41,220 nt of DNA from the NCBI GenBank assembly GCA_030148225.1, contig JASBTX010000014.1, positions 1 to 41,220 on the forward strand, written 5' to 3'. The DNA is from Paracoccaceae bacterium (lineage in GTDB: Bacteria > Pseudomonadota > Alphaproteobacteria > Rhodobacterales > Rhodobacteraceae). Shown here in pieces: positions 8,855-17,255 of the stretch (position 1 is its first letter; each line of letters begins with the position of its first letter). A program made the translations under genes and the position numbers. The notes under the pieces are model-generated. The model searched no databases. It was not told where the DNA came from and saw only the letters and a list, made by a program, of their open reading frames with translations.

Positions 8855-9895
8855 ATGATGAAACACCTTATGAAACCGGCGCTTGCCGGCGCACTGGCGC
8901 TGGGTTTGTCGGCAACCGCTGCGCTGGCACAAGAGGTCACGCTGCGTTTCCAGCACTTCATTTCGCCAAAGGGATCGGTCCCGGCGTTCTTCATGGAGCC
9001 TTGGGCCGAAAAGGTGATGGCGGAGTCAAACGGGCGCATCAAGGTCGAGCTTTATCCGGCCATGCAGCTGGGTGGCAAGCCACCGGCGCTTTATGACCAG
9101 ATCAGGGATGGGGTCATCGATGGCGGCTGGGCGCTGCCCGCTTATACGCCGGGCCGCTTTCCCGAGGCCGAGGCCTTCGAACTACCCTTCATGACGTCGA
9201 TGAGCGCCGAGGCATCCTCGCGCGCGGCCTGGGACTTCACACAGAAATACATGGGCGAGCGTTTTGGTGACATCAAGGTGCTGGCGGTCCATGTGCACGG
9301 CCCGGGCATCATCCACAAAAAGGGTGGTCCCATCACCAGCACAGCGGATTTCAACGGGCTAAAGCTGCGTGGTCCGTCGCGTCAGGCCAACAAGCTGCTG
9401 GAAACGCTGGGTGCAACGCCCGTGGGCATGCCCGTACCGGCCTTTCCCGAGGCCTTGTCGAAAGGCGTGGTTGATGGCGGGGTGATCCCTTGGGAAATTG
9501 TGCCGCCGCTCAAGGTGCAGGAACTGACCGACAGCCATACCGAGGTCGCAGGCGACCGCGCGCTTTATAACACCTTCTTTATCTGGGGCATGAATATCGA
9601 CAGCTACAATGCGCTGCCCGATGACCTGAAGGCGGTGATCGATGCCAATTCCGGCCCCGAGGCGTCGGCCGCGGCGGGCGCCGCGATGGATAAGGGTGAT
9701 GATATCGGCGAAAAGGTCGTGCGGGATCGCGGCAATGTCGTGCACACCATGGACGAGGCCACCATGGCCGAGCTTAGGGCCATCGGTGAGGACCTGACAC
9801 AGGCATGGATCGAAGAGATGAATGCCAAGGGCCTTGACGGTGCCGGTATGGTCGCGGATGCACAGGCGCTGGTCGCCAAGTATTCCGACAATTAA
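8855..9895 (+). CDS. dctP: TRAP transporter substrate-binding protein, DctP family
   Basis: A 346-residue secreted protein with a clear signal peptide (MMKHLMKPALAGALALGLSA, cleavage near ALA-QE). The mature part begins VTLRFQHFISPKGSVPAFF and contains KLRGPSRQANKLLETLGATP, the DctP segment with the conserved Arg that grips the ligand carboxylate. It delivers a carboxylate-bearing solute to DctQM. Ligand specificity cannot be read, but the gene neighbours suggest an N-methylated or heteroaromatic carboxylate. It is followed by a 10-bp-arm hairpin before the next gene, an arrangement that favours more binding protein than downstream product. The ATG at 8855 is chosen because of AGGGAG five bases upstream; ATG 8858 is nearly equivalent. 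Confidence 0.93.
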   Translation: MMKHLMKPALAGALALGLSATAALAQEVTLRFQHFISPKGSVPAFFMEPWAEKVMAESNGRIKVELYPAMQLGGKPPALYDQIRDGVIDGGWALPAYTPGRFPEAEAFELPFMTSMSAEASSRAAWDFTQKYMGERFGDIKVLAVHVHGPGIIHKKGGPITSTADFNGLKLRGPSRQANKLLETLGATPVGMPVPAFPEALSKGVVDGGVIPWEIVPPLKVQELTDSHTEVAGDRALYNTFFIWGMNIDSYNALPDDLKAVIDANSGPEASAAAGAAMDKGDDIGEKVVRDRGNVVHTMDEATMAELRAIGEDLTQAWIEEMNAKGLDGAGMVADAQALVAKYSDN

Positions 9896-9906
9896 TCACG
9901 TGATTT

Positions 9907-9929
9907 CCCGGGCCCGCATCGGGCCCGGG
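9907..9929 (+). terminator. Strong intercistronic hairpin between dctP and the monooxygenase
   Basis: CCCGGGCCCG (9907-9916), loop CAT, and CGGGCCCGGG (9920-9929) form perfect 10-bp arms. No T-run follows, so it is better read as an mRNA-stabilising or attenuating stem than a classical terminator. The right arm ends in the G-run that would be the ribosome binding site for the gene at 9940, so translation of that gene may be held down. Confidence 0.65.
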
Positions 9930-9939
9930 GGCTGAATTC

Positions 9940-11184
9940 ATGACAGTATTGATATCGGGCGCCGGGATCGGCGGGCTATCGCTCGGGCTCAGCCTGCATC
10001 AGCTTGGCATTCCGTTCCACATCTACGAGGCGGTGGATACGCTGCGGCCGATGGGCGTTGGCATCAACCTCCAGCCCCATGCCGTACGCGAACTGTTCGA
10101 GCTTGGGCTCGAAGGGCGGCTTGACGGTATCGGTCTGCGGACAGAAGAGGTCGCCTATTTTTCAGTTCAGGGCCAACCCATCTGGTCCGAAAAGCGGGGG
10201 ATGGCCGCCGGGTATCACTGGCCGCAATATTCCATCCACCGGGGCAAGCTGCAGATGCTCCTTTATGAGGCGCTGCGCGAACGGGCAGGTGATGTGATCA
10301 CCACGGGCGCGGCGGTGCTGGACTGGCACGAAACCGGTGGCGGCATTTCTGTTGATCTCGGTGACCGGCGCACCGGCGCGGTGCAGGGCCATGCCAGCGG
10401 CAGCGTTCTGGTCGCCGCCGACGGAATCAATTCGACCGCCCGCGCCCGGCTCTACCCCGATGAGGGGCCTGCAAGCTGGGGCGGCACGATGATGTGGCGG
10501 GGCACGACGAAAGGCCCCCGGTTCCTGACCGGGCGCAGCGTGGCGATGACCGGAGTCAAACATCGCAAATTCGTGGCTTACCCCATTGCCGACACCCCCG
10601 ACGGAAGCCTGATCAACTGGATTGCCGATCTGGCCATGCCGCCGGGGCACAATTGGCGGCAGCAGGATTGGAACCGTGCCGGGCAGCTTGATGATTTTCT
10701 GCCGGAATTCGCGGATTGGCATTTCGACTGGCTGGATATTCCCGCGATCATCCGGGGTGCCGGGGCCGTCTGGGAATATCCGATGGTCGACCGAGAGCCC
10801 TTGCCCCGCTGGTCCCATGGGCGGGTCACGCTTTTGGGGGATGCGGCGCATGCGATGTATCCCATCGGCTCGAACGGGGCGTCGCAATCCATCCTGGACG
10901 CAAGATTTCTGGCCCGTGCCCTGCGCGATCTGTCAATCACGGTTGACGCGCTTGAGCGATACGAGGATGAACGGCGCGACGCAATGAATGCGCTGGTGCT
11001 GGCCAATCGGGGCGATGGTCCGGACAAGGTTCTGGATATCGTGGCGGCGCGGGCACCGCATGGGTTTGAACGGATCGAGGATGTGATGAGCCGAACCGAA
11101 ATGGCGACACTGGCGGATGGGTATAAATCCGTGGCGGGTTTTGCGCCCGAGGCGCTGAACGCGCGGGCCTCGTTGCTGGCATGA
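9940..11184 (+). CDS. FAD-dependent monooxygenase, PhzS-like (PHBH fold)
   Basis: A 414-residue flavoprotein hydroxylase. The N-terminal GAGIGG motif binds the FAD ADP part, VLVAADGINSTAR carries the DG motif, and LLGDAAHAMYPIGSNGASQS is the GD motif. The YPIGSNGASQ wording is typical of the PhzS branch. PhzS itself hydroxylates the N-methylated heteroaromatic 5-methylphenazine-1-carboxylate with loss of its carboxylate. From that relation and the TRAP context I infer hydroxylation of an N-methylated aromatic carboxylate, but the substrate is not shown by the sequence. It is inserted between dctP and dctQ, and its TGA overlaps the dctQ ATG by four bases, so it is translationally coupled to the transporter. 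Other salicylate-hydroxylase-like activities remain possible. Confidence 0.85.
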   Translation: MTVLISGAGIGGLSLGLSLHQLGIPFHIYEAVDTLRPMGVGINLQPHAVRELFELGLEGRLDGIGLRTEEVAYFSVQGQPIWSEKRGMAAGYHWPQYSIHRGKLQMLLYEALRERAGDVITTGAAVLDWHETGGGISVDLGDRRTGAVQGHASGSVLVAADGINSTARARLYPDEGPASWGGTMMWRGTTKGPRFLTGRSVAMTGVKHRKFVAYPIADTPDGSLINWIADLAMPPGHNWRQQDWNRAGQLDDFLPEFADWHFDWLDIPAIIRGAGAVWEYPMVDREPLPRWSHGRVTLLGDAAHAMYPIGSNGASQSILDARFLARALRDLSITVDALERYEDERRDAMNALVLANRGDGPDKVLDIVAARAPHGFERIEDVMSRTEMATLADGYKSVAGFAPEALNARASLLA

Positions 11185-11777
11185 GCGCAGATATGGCGCT
11201 GTTCCCCCGGTCCGAGGCCCGCGTCGGGCGGATTTTTCAGGGCCTCGCACGATGGCTCGCCTATGGCGGCGGCATATTCCTGGTGGGTATCGCGCTGGTC
11301 ACAGTGGTCTCGGTAATCGGGCGCGGGCTTATCTCGATCGGCCTTTCGCCGATCACCGGTGATTTCGAGCTGGTCGAGGCCGGATCGGCCATTGCGATAT
11401 TCTGCTTTCTGCCCTGGTGTCAGCTCAATCGCGGCCATGTGACGGTGGATGTATTCATCTCGCGGCTGGGGCCGCGCGCTTTTGCGTTTCTTGGGCTGGT
11501 TAGCGATGCGCTGATTGCCGCCGTCGCATGGGTGATCCTCTGGCGCATGTATCTGGGTTTCGGCGAGAAATTTCCTTATGGCTCGGACGGGCTGCGCGGC
11601 CTGCTCAACCTCGGGTCCAAGCCGTTTTTTCCTGAAACCACCTATCTTCTGGAAATGCCGGTCTGGATTCCCTTTGGTCTGGCGCTGATCGGGGCGGCGT
11701 TCTTTTTCATCGTGTCGCTTTATACCGTGTGGCGCGCACTAAACTGGGTGCTCGCAGGCAGGGAGGCGCTGCGATGA
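11181..11777 (+). CDS. dctQ: TRAP transporter small membrane subunit, DctQ family
   Basis: A 198-residue protein with four predicted membrane helices (about residues 30-50, 65-85, 100-120 and 155-180). It contains the DctQ hallmark ending ELVEAGSAIAIFCFLPWCQ, followed by LNRGHVTVDVF. DctQ docks with the large subunit DctM and supports transport. The gene overlaps the monooxygenase stop (11181-11184) and the dctM start (11774-11777), each by ATGA, so the three are translated in series. An N-terminal extension of about 20 residues precedes the first helix. Confidence 0.92.
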   Translation: MSADMALFPRSEARVGRIFQGLARWLAYGGGIFLVGIALVTVVSVIGRGLISIGLSPITGDFELVEAGSAIAIFCFLPWCQLNRGHVTVDVFISRLGPRAFAFLGLVSDALIAAVAWVILWRMYLGFGEKFPYGSDGLRGLLNLGSKPFFPETTYLLEMPVWIPFGLALIGAAFFFIVSLYTVWRALNWVLAGREALR

Positions 11778-13126
11778 GCGGTCTCGAGGTTGCGCTGATC
11801 GGCTTTGTGCTGATGCTTCTGGCCATATTCCTGCGCGTGCCGATTGGCGCGGCCATGGCCATCACCGGGTTTTTCGGGACATGGTACGTTCTGGGCCGCC
11901 CGGCCTCGCCGCTGGCACAGATGAAAACCCTGACCTACGACACCTTCTCCAGCTATTCGCTGTCCATCGTGCCGCTCTTTTTGCTGATGGGGCAGTTTGC
12001 CACCAAATCGGGGATGAGTTCGGCACTCTTTCAGGCCGCCTCTGACTGGCTGGGCCACCGCAAGGGCGGTGTGGCTATGGCGGCGGTGGGCGCCTGCGCC
12101 GGGTTCGGCGCGGTCTGCGGATCATCGCTGGCCACGGCCTCGACCATGGGGCAGGTGGCGCTGCCCGAGATGAAAAAGCGCGGTTTTTCCGACAGCCTCT
12201 CGACCGGCGTGCTGGCGGCGGGCGGGACGCTGGGCATCCTGATCCCACCCTCGGTAATCCTTGTGATCTACGCCATCCTGACCGAACAGAATATCCAGAA
12301 GATGTTCATCGCGGCGCTCATCCCGGGCATCCTCGCGGCGGCGGGATACATGATCACCGTGGCCATCTATGTCCGCATCCGCCCCGGCTCAGCGACCGAG
12401 ATTGCCCGGGTGCCGATCCGCGAGCGGTTTGTCACCCTGTGGCGGATCTGGCCCGTCGTGGTGATATTCGGCCTCGTGATGTGGGGCATTGCGGGCGACT
12501 GGAACTTTGCGCGTGACGGTGTGCAGGCGCTCTTCACCCCGACCGAGGGGGCAGCGTTCGGCGCGGTCGCCACCGGAATCTACGGTGTCGCCTCGGGCGG
12601 GCTGAACTGGCAGGGGTTTCTGGATTCGGTGCGCGAAACCGCCAAATCCAGCGCCATGATCTTCTTTATCCTGTTCGGTGCGCAGCTCTTTAACTCTTTC
12701 CTTGCCTTCACCCAGGCCCCGCAGATCCTTGCCGAATGGGTCACAGCGCAGGGGTTTGCCCCGCTTGTCGTGCTGGGTGTGATGCTGATCAGCTATCTGA
12801 TCTTTGGCTGTGTGATGGACAGTCTCAGCATGATCCTGCTGACCATCCCGATCTTCTTTCCCATTATCGAGGTTCTGGATTTCGGCATGACCACAGAAGA
12901 GGCAGCGATCTGGTTCGGTATTCTGGCGCTGATCGTGGTCGAGGTGGGGCTGATCACGCCACCGGTTGGTCTGAACCTTTTCATCATCAACTCGATCGCG
13001 ACAAATGTGCCAATGACACAGACATACAAGGGCGTCGCACCGTTCGTGCTCAGCGATCTGATCCGGGTTGTCATTCTGGTGGCGTTTCCCTTCATCACGC
13101 TGGGTCTTGTGCAGGCGATGTTCTGA
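11774..13126 (+). CDS. dctM: TRAP transporter large permease subunit, DctM family
   Basis: A 450-residue, about 12-helix ion-transporter protein. Typical DctM segments include FLRVPIGAAMAITGF near the start, FGAVCGSSLATASTMGQVAL, GGTLGILIPPSVILVIYAI and the C-terminal VEVGLITPPVGLNLFIIN. It uses the sodium gradient to move the solute released by DctP. The start ATG at 11774 overlaps the dctQ stop by four bases; an upstream in-frame start at 11729 would lie inside dctQ and is rejected. It ends the operon, 74 bp before tRNA-Leu. Confidence 0.95.
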   Translation: MSGLEVALIGFVLMLLAIFLRVPIGAAMAITGFFGTWYVLGRPASPLAQMKTLTYDTFSSYSLSIVPLFLLMGQFATKSGMSSALFQAASDWLGHRKGGVAMAAVGACAGFGAVCGSSLATASTMGQVALPEMKKRGFSDSLSTGVLAAGGTLGILIPPSVILVIYAILTEQNIQKMFIAALIPGILAAAGYMITVAIYVRIRPGSATEIARVPIRERFVTLWRIWPVVVIFGLVMWGIAGDWNFARDGVQALFTPTEGAAFGAVATGIYGVASGGLNWQGFLDSVRETAKSSAMIFFILFGAQLFNSFLAFTQAPQILAEWVTAQGFAPLVVLGVMLISYLIFGCVMDSLSMILLTIPIFFPIIEVLDFGMTTEEAAIWFGILALIVVEVGLITPPVGLNLFIINSIATNVPMTQTYKGVAPFVLSDLIRVVILVAFPFITLGLVQAMF

Positions 13127-13161
13127 TGTCCTGCGCAATGGCGATTTTGCCCGCCCGCTTA

Positions 13162-13190
13162 TTGACCTCTCAGTGAGGCAGGGCTAGACC
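13162..13190 (+). promoter_or_regulatory. Promoter of tRNA-Leu(CAA)
   Basis: TTGACC (13162-13167), a 17-bp spacer and TAGACC (13185-13190) precede the tRNA 5' end at 13201 by ten bases, the distance expected for a start a few bases before the mature end. Confidence 0.5.
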
Positions 13191-13200
13191 GCGCGGGCGT

Positions 13201-13287
13201 GCCCGAGTGGCGGAATTGGTAGACGCAGGGGATTCAAAATCCCCCGGTGGCAACACCTTGTCGGTTCGAGTCCGACCTCGGGTACCA
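13201..13287 (+). tRNA. tRNA-Leu(CAA)
   Basis: The 87-nt sequence folds as a class II tRNA. The acceptor GCCCGAG pairs with CTCGGGT, with a G-U first pair. The anticodon stem GGGGA/TCCCC encloses TTCAAAA, giving anticodon CAA at 13235-13237. A variable arm (GGTGGCAACACC), a T-loop GGTTCGAGTCC and an encoded CCA complete it. It reads UUG codons. It sits between the TRAP operon and the gntR operon. Confidence 0.97.
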
Positions 13288-13319
13288 GCATTCCGAATTT
13301 GTTCTGATCCTGTTGACCG

Positions 13320-13333
13320 GCCCCCTCTGGGGC
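13320..13333 (+). terminator. Possible weak terminator after tRNA-Leu
   Basis: GCCCC (13320-13324) and GGGGC (13329-13333) form a short GC stem with a four-base loop, about 33 bases after the tRNA. Only a broken T-rich stretch follows, so this is tentative. Confidence 0.3.
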
Positions 13334-13391
13334 GGGTGCGTTGCGGTTGTTGTCATGATCTCAAGTGCCGTGCGAATCCGTCTGGTTCTTA

Positions 13392-13412
13392 TTGTATAAT
13401 TAATGTATACAA
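13392..13412. promoter_or_regulatory. GntR-type operator overlapping the -10 box of the gntR operon
   Basis: TTGTATA (13392-13398) and TATACAA (13406-13412) are perfect 7-bp inverted arms with a 7-bp spacer. The right part contains the smaller palindrome TGTATACA (13404-13411), the core seen in many FCD-type GntR sites. TATAAT at 13395-13400 is a plausible -10 and overlaps the left arm, while the -35 is poor. The site ends 22 bases before the gntR ATG, so autoregulation is inferred. Confidence 0.55.
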
Positions 13413-13434
13413 ATTTGCGACTCGCAGGTGACCC

Positions 13435-14127
13435 ATGACCCAGACCCGTAAAAATGACTGTCTGACCGATCTGCGCCAGCGCATCCTGTCGCTGGATATT
13501 CCCGCCGGCTCCAGTATCGACGAGGTGGGGCTCAGCGCGCATTACGGCCTGTCGCGGACACCATTGCGCGAAATTCTGCAGCGCCTCGCCGGGGACGGGT
13601 TCGTGACATTGCAGGAAAACCGCGGTGCCAAAGTGTCATCGATGGACCTGCAGACGATGCGGGTCTTTTTCCAGACCGCGCCGCTGGTCTACGCCAATAT
13701 CGCCCAGCTTGCCGCCGAGAACAGGACCGCCGGGCAGCTTGATGAGTTGAAAGAGGTGCAGACCGATTTTCGCAATGCCGGGGCCGCAGACGCGGCGATG
13801 CTGAACCACCGGTTTCACGAAATCATCGGTGAGATGGCGCAAAACCCCTATCTGATGGCCAGCCTGACGCGGATGCTGATCGATCACACGCGCCTCAGCC
13901 AGACATTCTACCGCCCCGCCTCGCCGGGTGAGGCGGTGCTGGTGCGCAAGGCCAGTGATCAGCACGATGCCATGATTGCCGCGCTCGAAAGTCACGAGGG
14001 CGCGCTGATGGTTGATCTGACCCTGCAACACTGGAACCTGTCGAAGGACCGGATCGAGCGATTTGTTCAACCCGATCCGCTGCCCATCGATGTCATATCG
14101 CTGAAAGAAAAACGCAATGCAGTTTGA
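13435..14127 (+). CDS. GntR-family regulator, FCD (FadR-type) subfamily
   Basis: A 230-residue regulator. The N-terminal winged helix-turn-helix contains VGLSAHYGLSRTPLREILQR, and the C-terminal all-helical FCD domain has the usual metal-site histidines (NHRFHEIIGE and DQHDAMI with a later ESH). It is the first gene of the operon: its 3' end overlaps the dapA-like start by 11 bases. A perfect inverted repeat lies just upstream. The family usually represses the local catabolic operon and releases DNA on binding an organic acid, and that role is inferred here. It may also control the TRAP operon, although no copy of the same palindrome is seen there. Confidence 0.9.
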   Translation: MTQTRKNDCLTDLRQRILSLDIPAGSSIDEVGLSAHYGLSRTPLREILQRLAGDGFVTLQENRGAKVSSMDLQTMRVFFQTAPLVYANIAQLAAENRTAGQLDELKEVQTDFRNAGAADAAMLNHRFHEIIGEMAQNPYLMASLTRMLIDHTRLSQTFYRPASPGEAVLVRKASDQHDAMIAALESHEGALMVDLTLQHWNLSKDRIERFVQPDPLPIDVISLKEKRNAV

Positions 14128-15025
14128 AGGTATCTACACCCCCGTCGTTACCCCCTATCACGATGATTTCACGGTGAACGAGGCGGCACTTGAACAGGTG
14201 GTCGAGCATCTGATCGGGGCGGGCGTACACGGGCTGGTCGTGGCCGGATCGACCGGGGAATACTACGCCCAGACGATGGACGAGCGGTTCTGGATGATGA
14301 GCCGGATGAAGGAACTGATCGCGGGCCGTGTGCCCATGGTGGTGGGCACGGGCGCCACCCGGACCGAGGACAGCATCGACTATGCGCGCGAGGCGCGGCG
14401 GATCGGGGCCGATGCGATTCTGGTCACCACGCCGCCCTATGCCTATCCGACCGGGCGCGAGATTGCGCTGCACGCGCTGGCGATTGACCGCGAAGCGAAC
14501 CTGCCGGTCATGCTCTATAACTATCCCGGCCGGATGTCGGTGAACATGGACGAAGAGACGCTGGACAGGCTGGGCCGGTCGCCGAATTTCTGCGGCATCA
14601 AGGAAAGCTCGGGCGATATCAACCGGCTGCACATGATGGCGCGGGATTATCCGCATATCGCGCTCAGTTGCGGCATGGATGATCAGGCGCTGGAATTCTT
14701 CGCCTGGGGCGCGCGGTCATGGGTATGTGCCGGATCAAACTTCGCGCCCGAGGCACATATCGCACTTTACGAGGCCTGCGCGGTCCGGGGCGATTTCACC
14801 ACAGGCCGCGCCATCATGTCGGCAATGCTGCCGCTGATGCGCGTGCTCGAGCAGGGCGGCAAATTTGTGCAATGCATCAAATACGGGCTCACGCTCAGGG
14901 GTATTGATGCAGGACCGCCGCGCAAACCGCTGCAACCATTGAACAAAGATGACAAACGCGCCCTGGCCGAAGTCATCACCACGATGAACACCACGATCTC
15001 TCAGATTACGGGGCAGAAGATATGA
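14117..15025 (+). CDS. DapA/NAL-superfamily Schiff-base lyase (dihydrodipicolinate synthase-like)
   Basis: A 302-residue (beta/alpha)8-barrel protein. The Schiff-base Lys162 is in FCGIKESSGD, the partner Tyr134 in MLYNYPGR, and a GSTGE loop at 44-48 matches the GTTGE region of the family. Arg139 is retained as in true DHDPS. The superfamily makes or breaks C-C bonds next to a keto acid, or deaminates cyclic imines (as in the hydroxyproline pathway). Its place in a catabolic operon argues against lysine biosynthesis. With the next gene, an aldehyde dehydrogenase, a cleavage or deamination giving a semialdehyde is plausible. Its end overlaps the aldehyde dehydrogenase start by four bases. Confidence 0.85.
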   Translation: MQFEGIYTPVVTPYHDDFTVNEAALEQVVEHLIGAGVHGLVVAGSTGEYYAQTMDERFWMMSRMKELIAGRVPMVVGTGATRTEDSIDYAREARRIGADAILVTTPPYAYPTGREIALHALAIDREANLPVMLYNYPGRMSVNMDEETLDRLGRSPNFCGIKESSGDINRLHMMARDYPHIALSCGMDDQALEFFAWGARSWVCAGSNFAPEAHIALYEACAVRGDFTTGRAIMSAMLPLMRVLEQGGKFVQCIKYGLTLRGIDAGPPRKPLQPLNKDDKRALAEVITTMNTTISQITGQKI

Positions 15026-16494
15026 CCGATTTGCTGACACACGAGGAATACAAGGCCATTGCCGATACGCTGACGCCCCCCAGAACGCCGTTTATCGATG
15101 GCAAGTTCAGAGCAGGCAGCGGCCCGGCCATGGCCTCGGTCAATCCCGCCACCCAAGAGACATGGGTCGAGATATCCACAGCCAGCGCCGCCGATGTTGA
15201 TCTGGCGGTACAGAAGGCGCGCGAGGCGTTTGACCAAGGGCACTGGTCGCGCCTGCATCCGTCACAGCGCAAGGATGTGCTGATCCGCCTCTGCAAGCTG
15301 ATCACCCGCAACCGCCGCGAACTGGCCGTGATGGAAAGCGTCGATTCCGGCAAACCGATCCTTGATTGCGAAACCATCGACATTCCCGAGACGATTCACT
15401 GCATTAAATGGCACGCGGAAGCCATTGATAAGATTTACGATCAGACCGGCCCTGCTGGTGATGATGCCATCGCGATGATCATCCGCGAGCCGGTGGGCGT
15501 CGTGGCGGCGATCCTGCCCTGGAACTTTCCCCTTCTGATGATGGCCTGGAAGATCGGCCCGGCGCTGGCTGCAGGCTGTTCCGTGATTGTCAAACCGGCG
15601 GAACAGACCAGCGTGACGGCGCTGCGGCTGGCCGAACTGGCGCATGAGGCCGGGGTGCCGCGCGGAGTGCTGCAGGTGCTGCCCGGTGATGGCCCCTCGG
15701 TCGGAGAGCCGCTCGGCAGGCATATGGATGTCGATATGGCGAGTTTCACCGGCTCCACCGAAACCGGGCGGCGCTTTCTGCGCTATGCCGCCGACAGCAA
15801 CCTGAAGAAGATCGTGCTGGAATGCGGCGGCAAGAACCCCGCCGTTGTCTTTGACGATGCCGAGAATCTGGATCACGTGGCCGAACATGTGGTCAACGCG
15901 GCCTTTTGGAATGCCGGGCAGAATTGCTCGGCGGCCTCCCGCCTGATCGTGCACAAATCCGTCAAGGCGGCCCTGATGGACAAGATCGAGGCGCGCCTGC
16001 GCGACTACAAGACAGGCGATCCGCTGGACCCGGCCAACCATATCGGCGCACTGATTGATGCCGGTCACTGCAAGAAGGTGCGCTCTTACCTCAAGGATGG
16101 CGGCAAAGGCCCCTATGTCACGCCCCAAATCATCGAGATCGGCGCCGATGATATTCGCGCGAAAGAAGAGATTTTCGGCCCCGTGCTGGGTGTGATCGAA
16201 GCCGCCAGCAATGACGAGGCGCTGCACCTTGCCAATCAGACGGAATATGGCCTCGCCGCCAGCGTGTTCTCGGCCAATACCCGCCGTGCCCTGCGCGCCG
16301 CGCGCGAGATTCGCGCCGGGACGGTGACGGTCAACTGCTATGGCGAAGGCGATGCCGCAACACCCTTTGGCGGCTACAAGCAATCGGGTTTTGGCGGACG
16401 CGACAACGGGCTGGCGGCGCATGACCAGTATACCGAGATCAAGACGATCTGGATCGACCTCAGCGATCCGGCTGACGGGGACAACGTCGGATGA
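15022..16494 (+). CDS. NAD(P)-dependent aldehyde dehydrogenase (PuuC/BetB-like)
   Basis: A 490-residue aldehyde dehydrogenase. The nucleophile is Cys302 in GQNCSA, the general base Glu267 in VLECGGK, and the cofactor loop is FTGSTETGR (242-250). The Rossmann entry PWNFPLLMMAWKIGPALAAG is intact. It would oxidise an aldehyde or semialdehyde made by its operon partners to an acid. Length and style are closest to betaine-aldehyde and gamma-glutamyl-aminobutyraldehyde dehydrogenases. ATGA overlaps at both ends indicate tight translational coupling with the DapA-like and ProC-like genes. Confidence 0.92.
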   Translation: MTDLLTHEEYKAIADTLTPPRTPFIDGKFRAGSGPAMASVNPATQETWVEISTASAADVDLAVQKAREAFDQGHWSRLHPSQRKDVLIRLCKLITRNRRELAVMESVDSGKPILDCETIDIPETIHCIKWHAEAIDKIYDQTGPAGDDAIAMIIREPVGVVAAILPWNFPLLMMAWKIGPALAAGCSVIVKPAEQTSVTALRLAELAHEAGVPRGVLQVLPGDGPSVGEPLGRHMDVDMASFTGSTETGRRFLRYAADSNLKKIVLECGGKNPAVVFDDAENLDHVAEHVVNAAFWNAGQNCSAASRLIVHKSVKAALMDKIEARLRDYKTGDPLDPANHIGALIDAGHCKKVRSYLKDGGKGPYVTPQIIEIGADDIRAKEEIFGPVLGVIEAASNDEALHLANQTEYGLAASVFSANTRRALRAAREIRAGTVTVNCYGEGDAATPFGGYKQSGFGGRDNGLAAHDQYTEIKTIWIDLSDPADGDNVG

Positions 16495-17255
16495 GCAGGG
16501 TCGGCTTTATCGGTACCGGCCATATCGCCGCGCCCATGGCGCGCGCGCTGGCACGCGACGGACATGAAGTATCCGTCTCGGATCGCAATGCACAAATTGC
16601 CGCTGAACTCGCCGCGCAAACGCCGCGGATCACCGTGCTTGGCAATCAGGCGGTTGTCGACCGGTCCGATATCCTTTTCCTTTGTCTCCGGCCCGATGTG
16701 GCGCCGGATGTGCTGCCGGGGCTCGAATTTCGGGCTGGTCAGCAGATCGTGTCGGTCATGGCCGGGGTCAGCCGGGCGGATCTGCTGGGCGTCTGTGCAC
16801 CGGCTGACGCGATCTCTCAGACCATTCCCATCGGCTTTATGGAGCATGGCGGTTGTCCGCTGGCCGCCTATCCCGACGGGGCGGTGCTGGAGGCGCTTTT
16901 TGGCCAGACCAACACCGTCATTCCGGTCGCCAGCGAGGCCGCTCTGAACCAGCATTTCGCCGCCTGCAAGCTGATCCCCGGCATGCTCGATATGATGGCA
17001 ACGGCCTCTGGCTGGCTGTCGGAACGCACGGGCGATGCCCGCAAGGCCGAGCTGTTCGTGACCCGCCTGTTGGGTGGTTACCTCGCCGCGCTCGGGGATG
17101 TGGAGGCGGGCCGCCTGACGACAGAGCGGGACGCGCTGGCCACGCCCGGCACGATTTCCCGCATGATGATCGAGGGGCTGGAAGGTGGTGATATGCGCCA
17201 GGTGCTGACGGACACACTGAACCGGATCAACACGCGGCTGGAGGGGATGGCATGA
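16491..17255 (+). CDS. NAD(P)-binding oxidoreductase, pyrroline-5-carboxylate reductase-like
   Basis: A 254-residue protein opening with VGFIGTGHIAAPMARAL, a Rossmann motif of the ProC/F420-dependent NADP reductase type. The C-terminal helical part (KLIPGMLDMMATASGWLSER) differs from canonical ProC, which carries a TVAGT-like catalytic loop that is not obvious here. It therefore probably reduces or oxidises a cyclic imine or enamine rather than serving proline synthesis. Its neighbours, a lyase and an MttB-like protein, fit handling of a nitrogen heterocycle. It overlaps the flanking genes by four bases on each side. Confidence 0.78.
   Translation: MSRVGFIGTGHIAAPMARALARDGHEVSVSDRNAQIAAELAAQTPRITVLGNQAVVDRSDILFLCLRPDVAPDVLPGLEFRAGQQIVSVMAGVSRADLLGVCAPADAISQTIPIGFMEHGGCPLAAYPDGAVLEALFGQTNTVIPVASEAALNQHFAACKLIPGMLDMMATASGWLSERTGDARKAELFVTRLLGGYLAALGDVEAGRLTTERDALATPGTISRMMIEGLEGGDMRQVLTDTLNRINTRLEGMA

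Noticed and set aside
13207..13431. A small frame MAELVDAGDSKSPGG over tRNA-Leu
   Set aside because: A familiar artefact of translating a tRNA-Leu gene.
15262..16422. A 386-codon minus-strand frame opposite the aldehyde dehydrogenase
   Set aside because: The plus-strand frame has intact catalytic residues; this frame has none.
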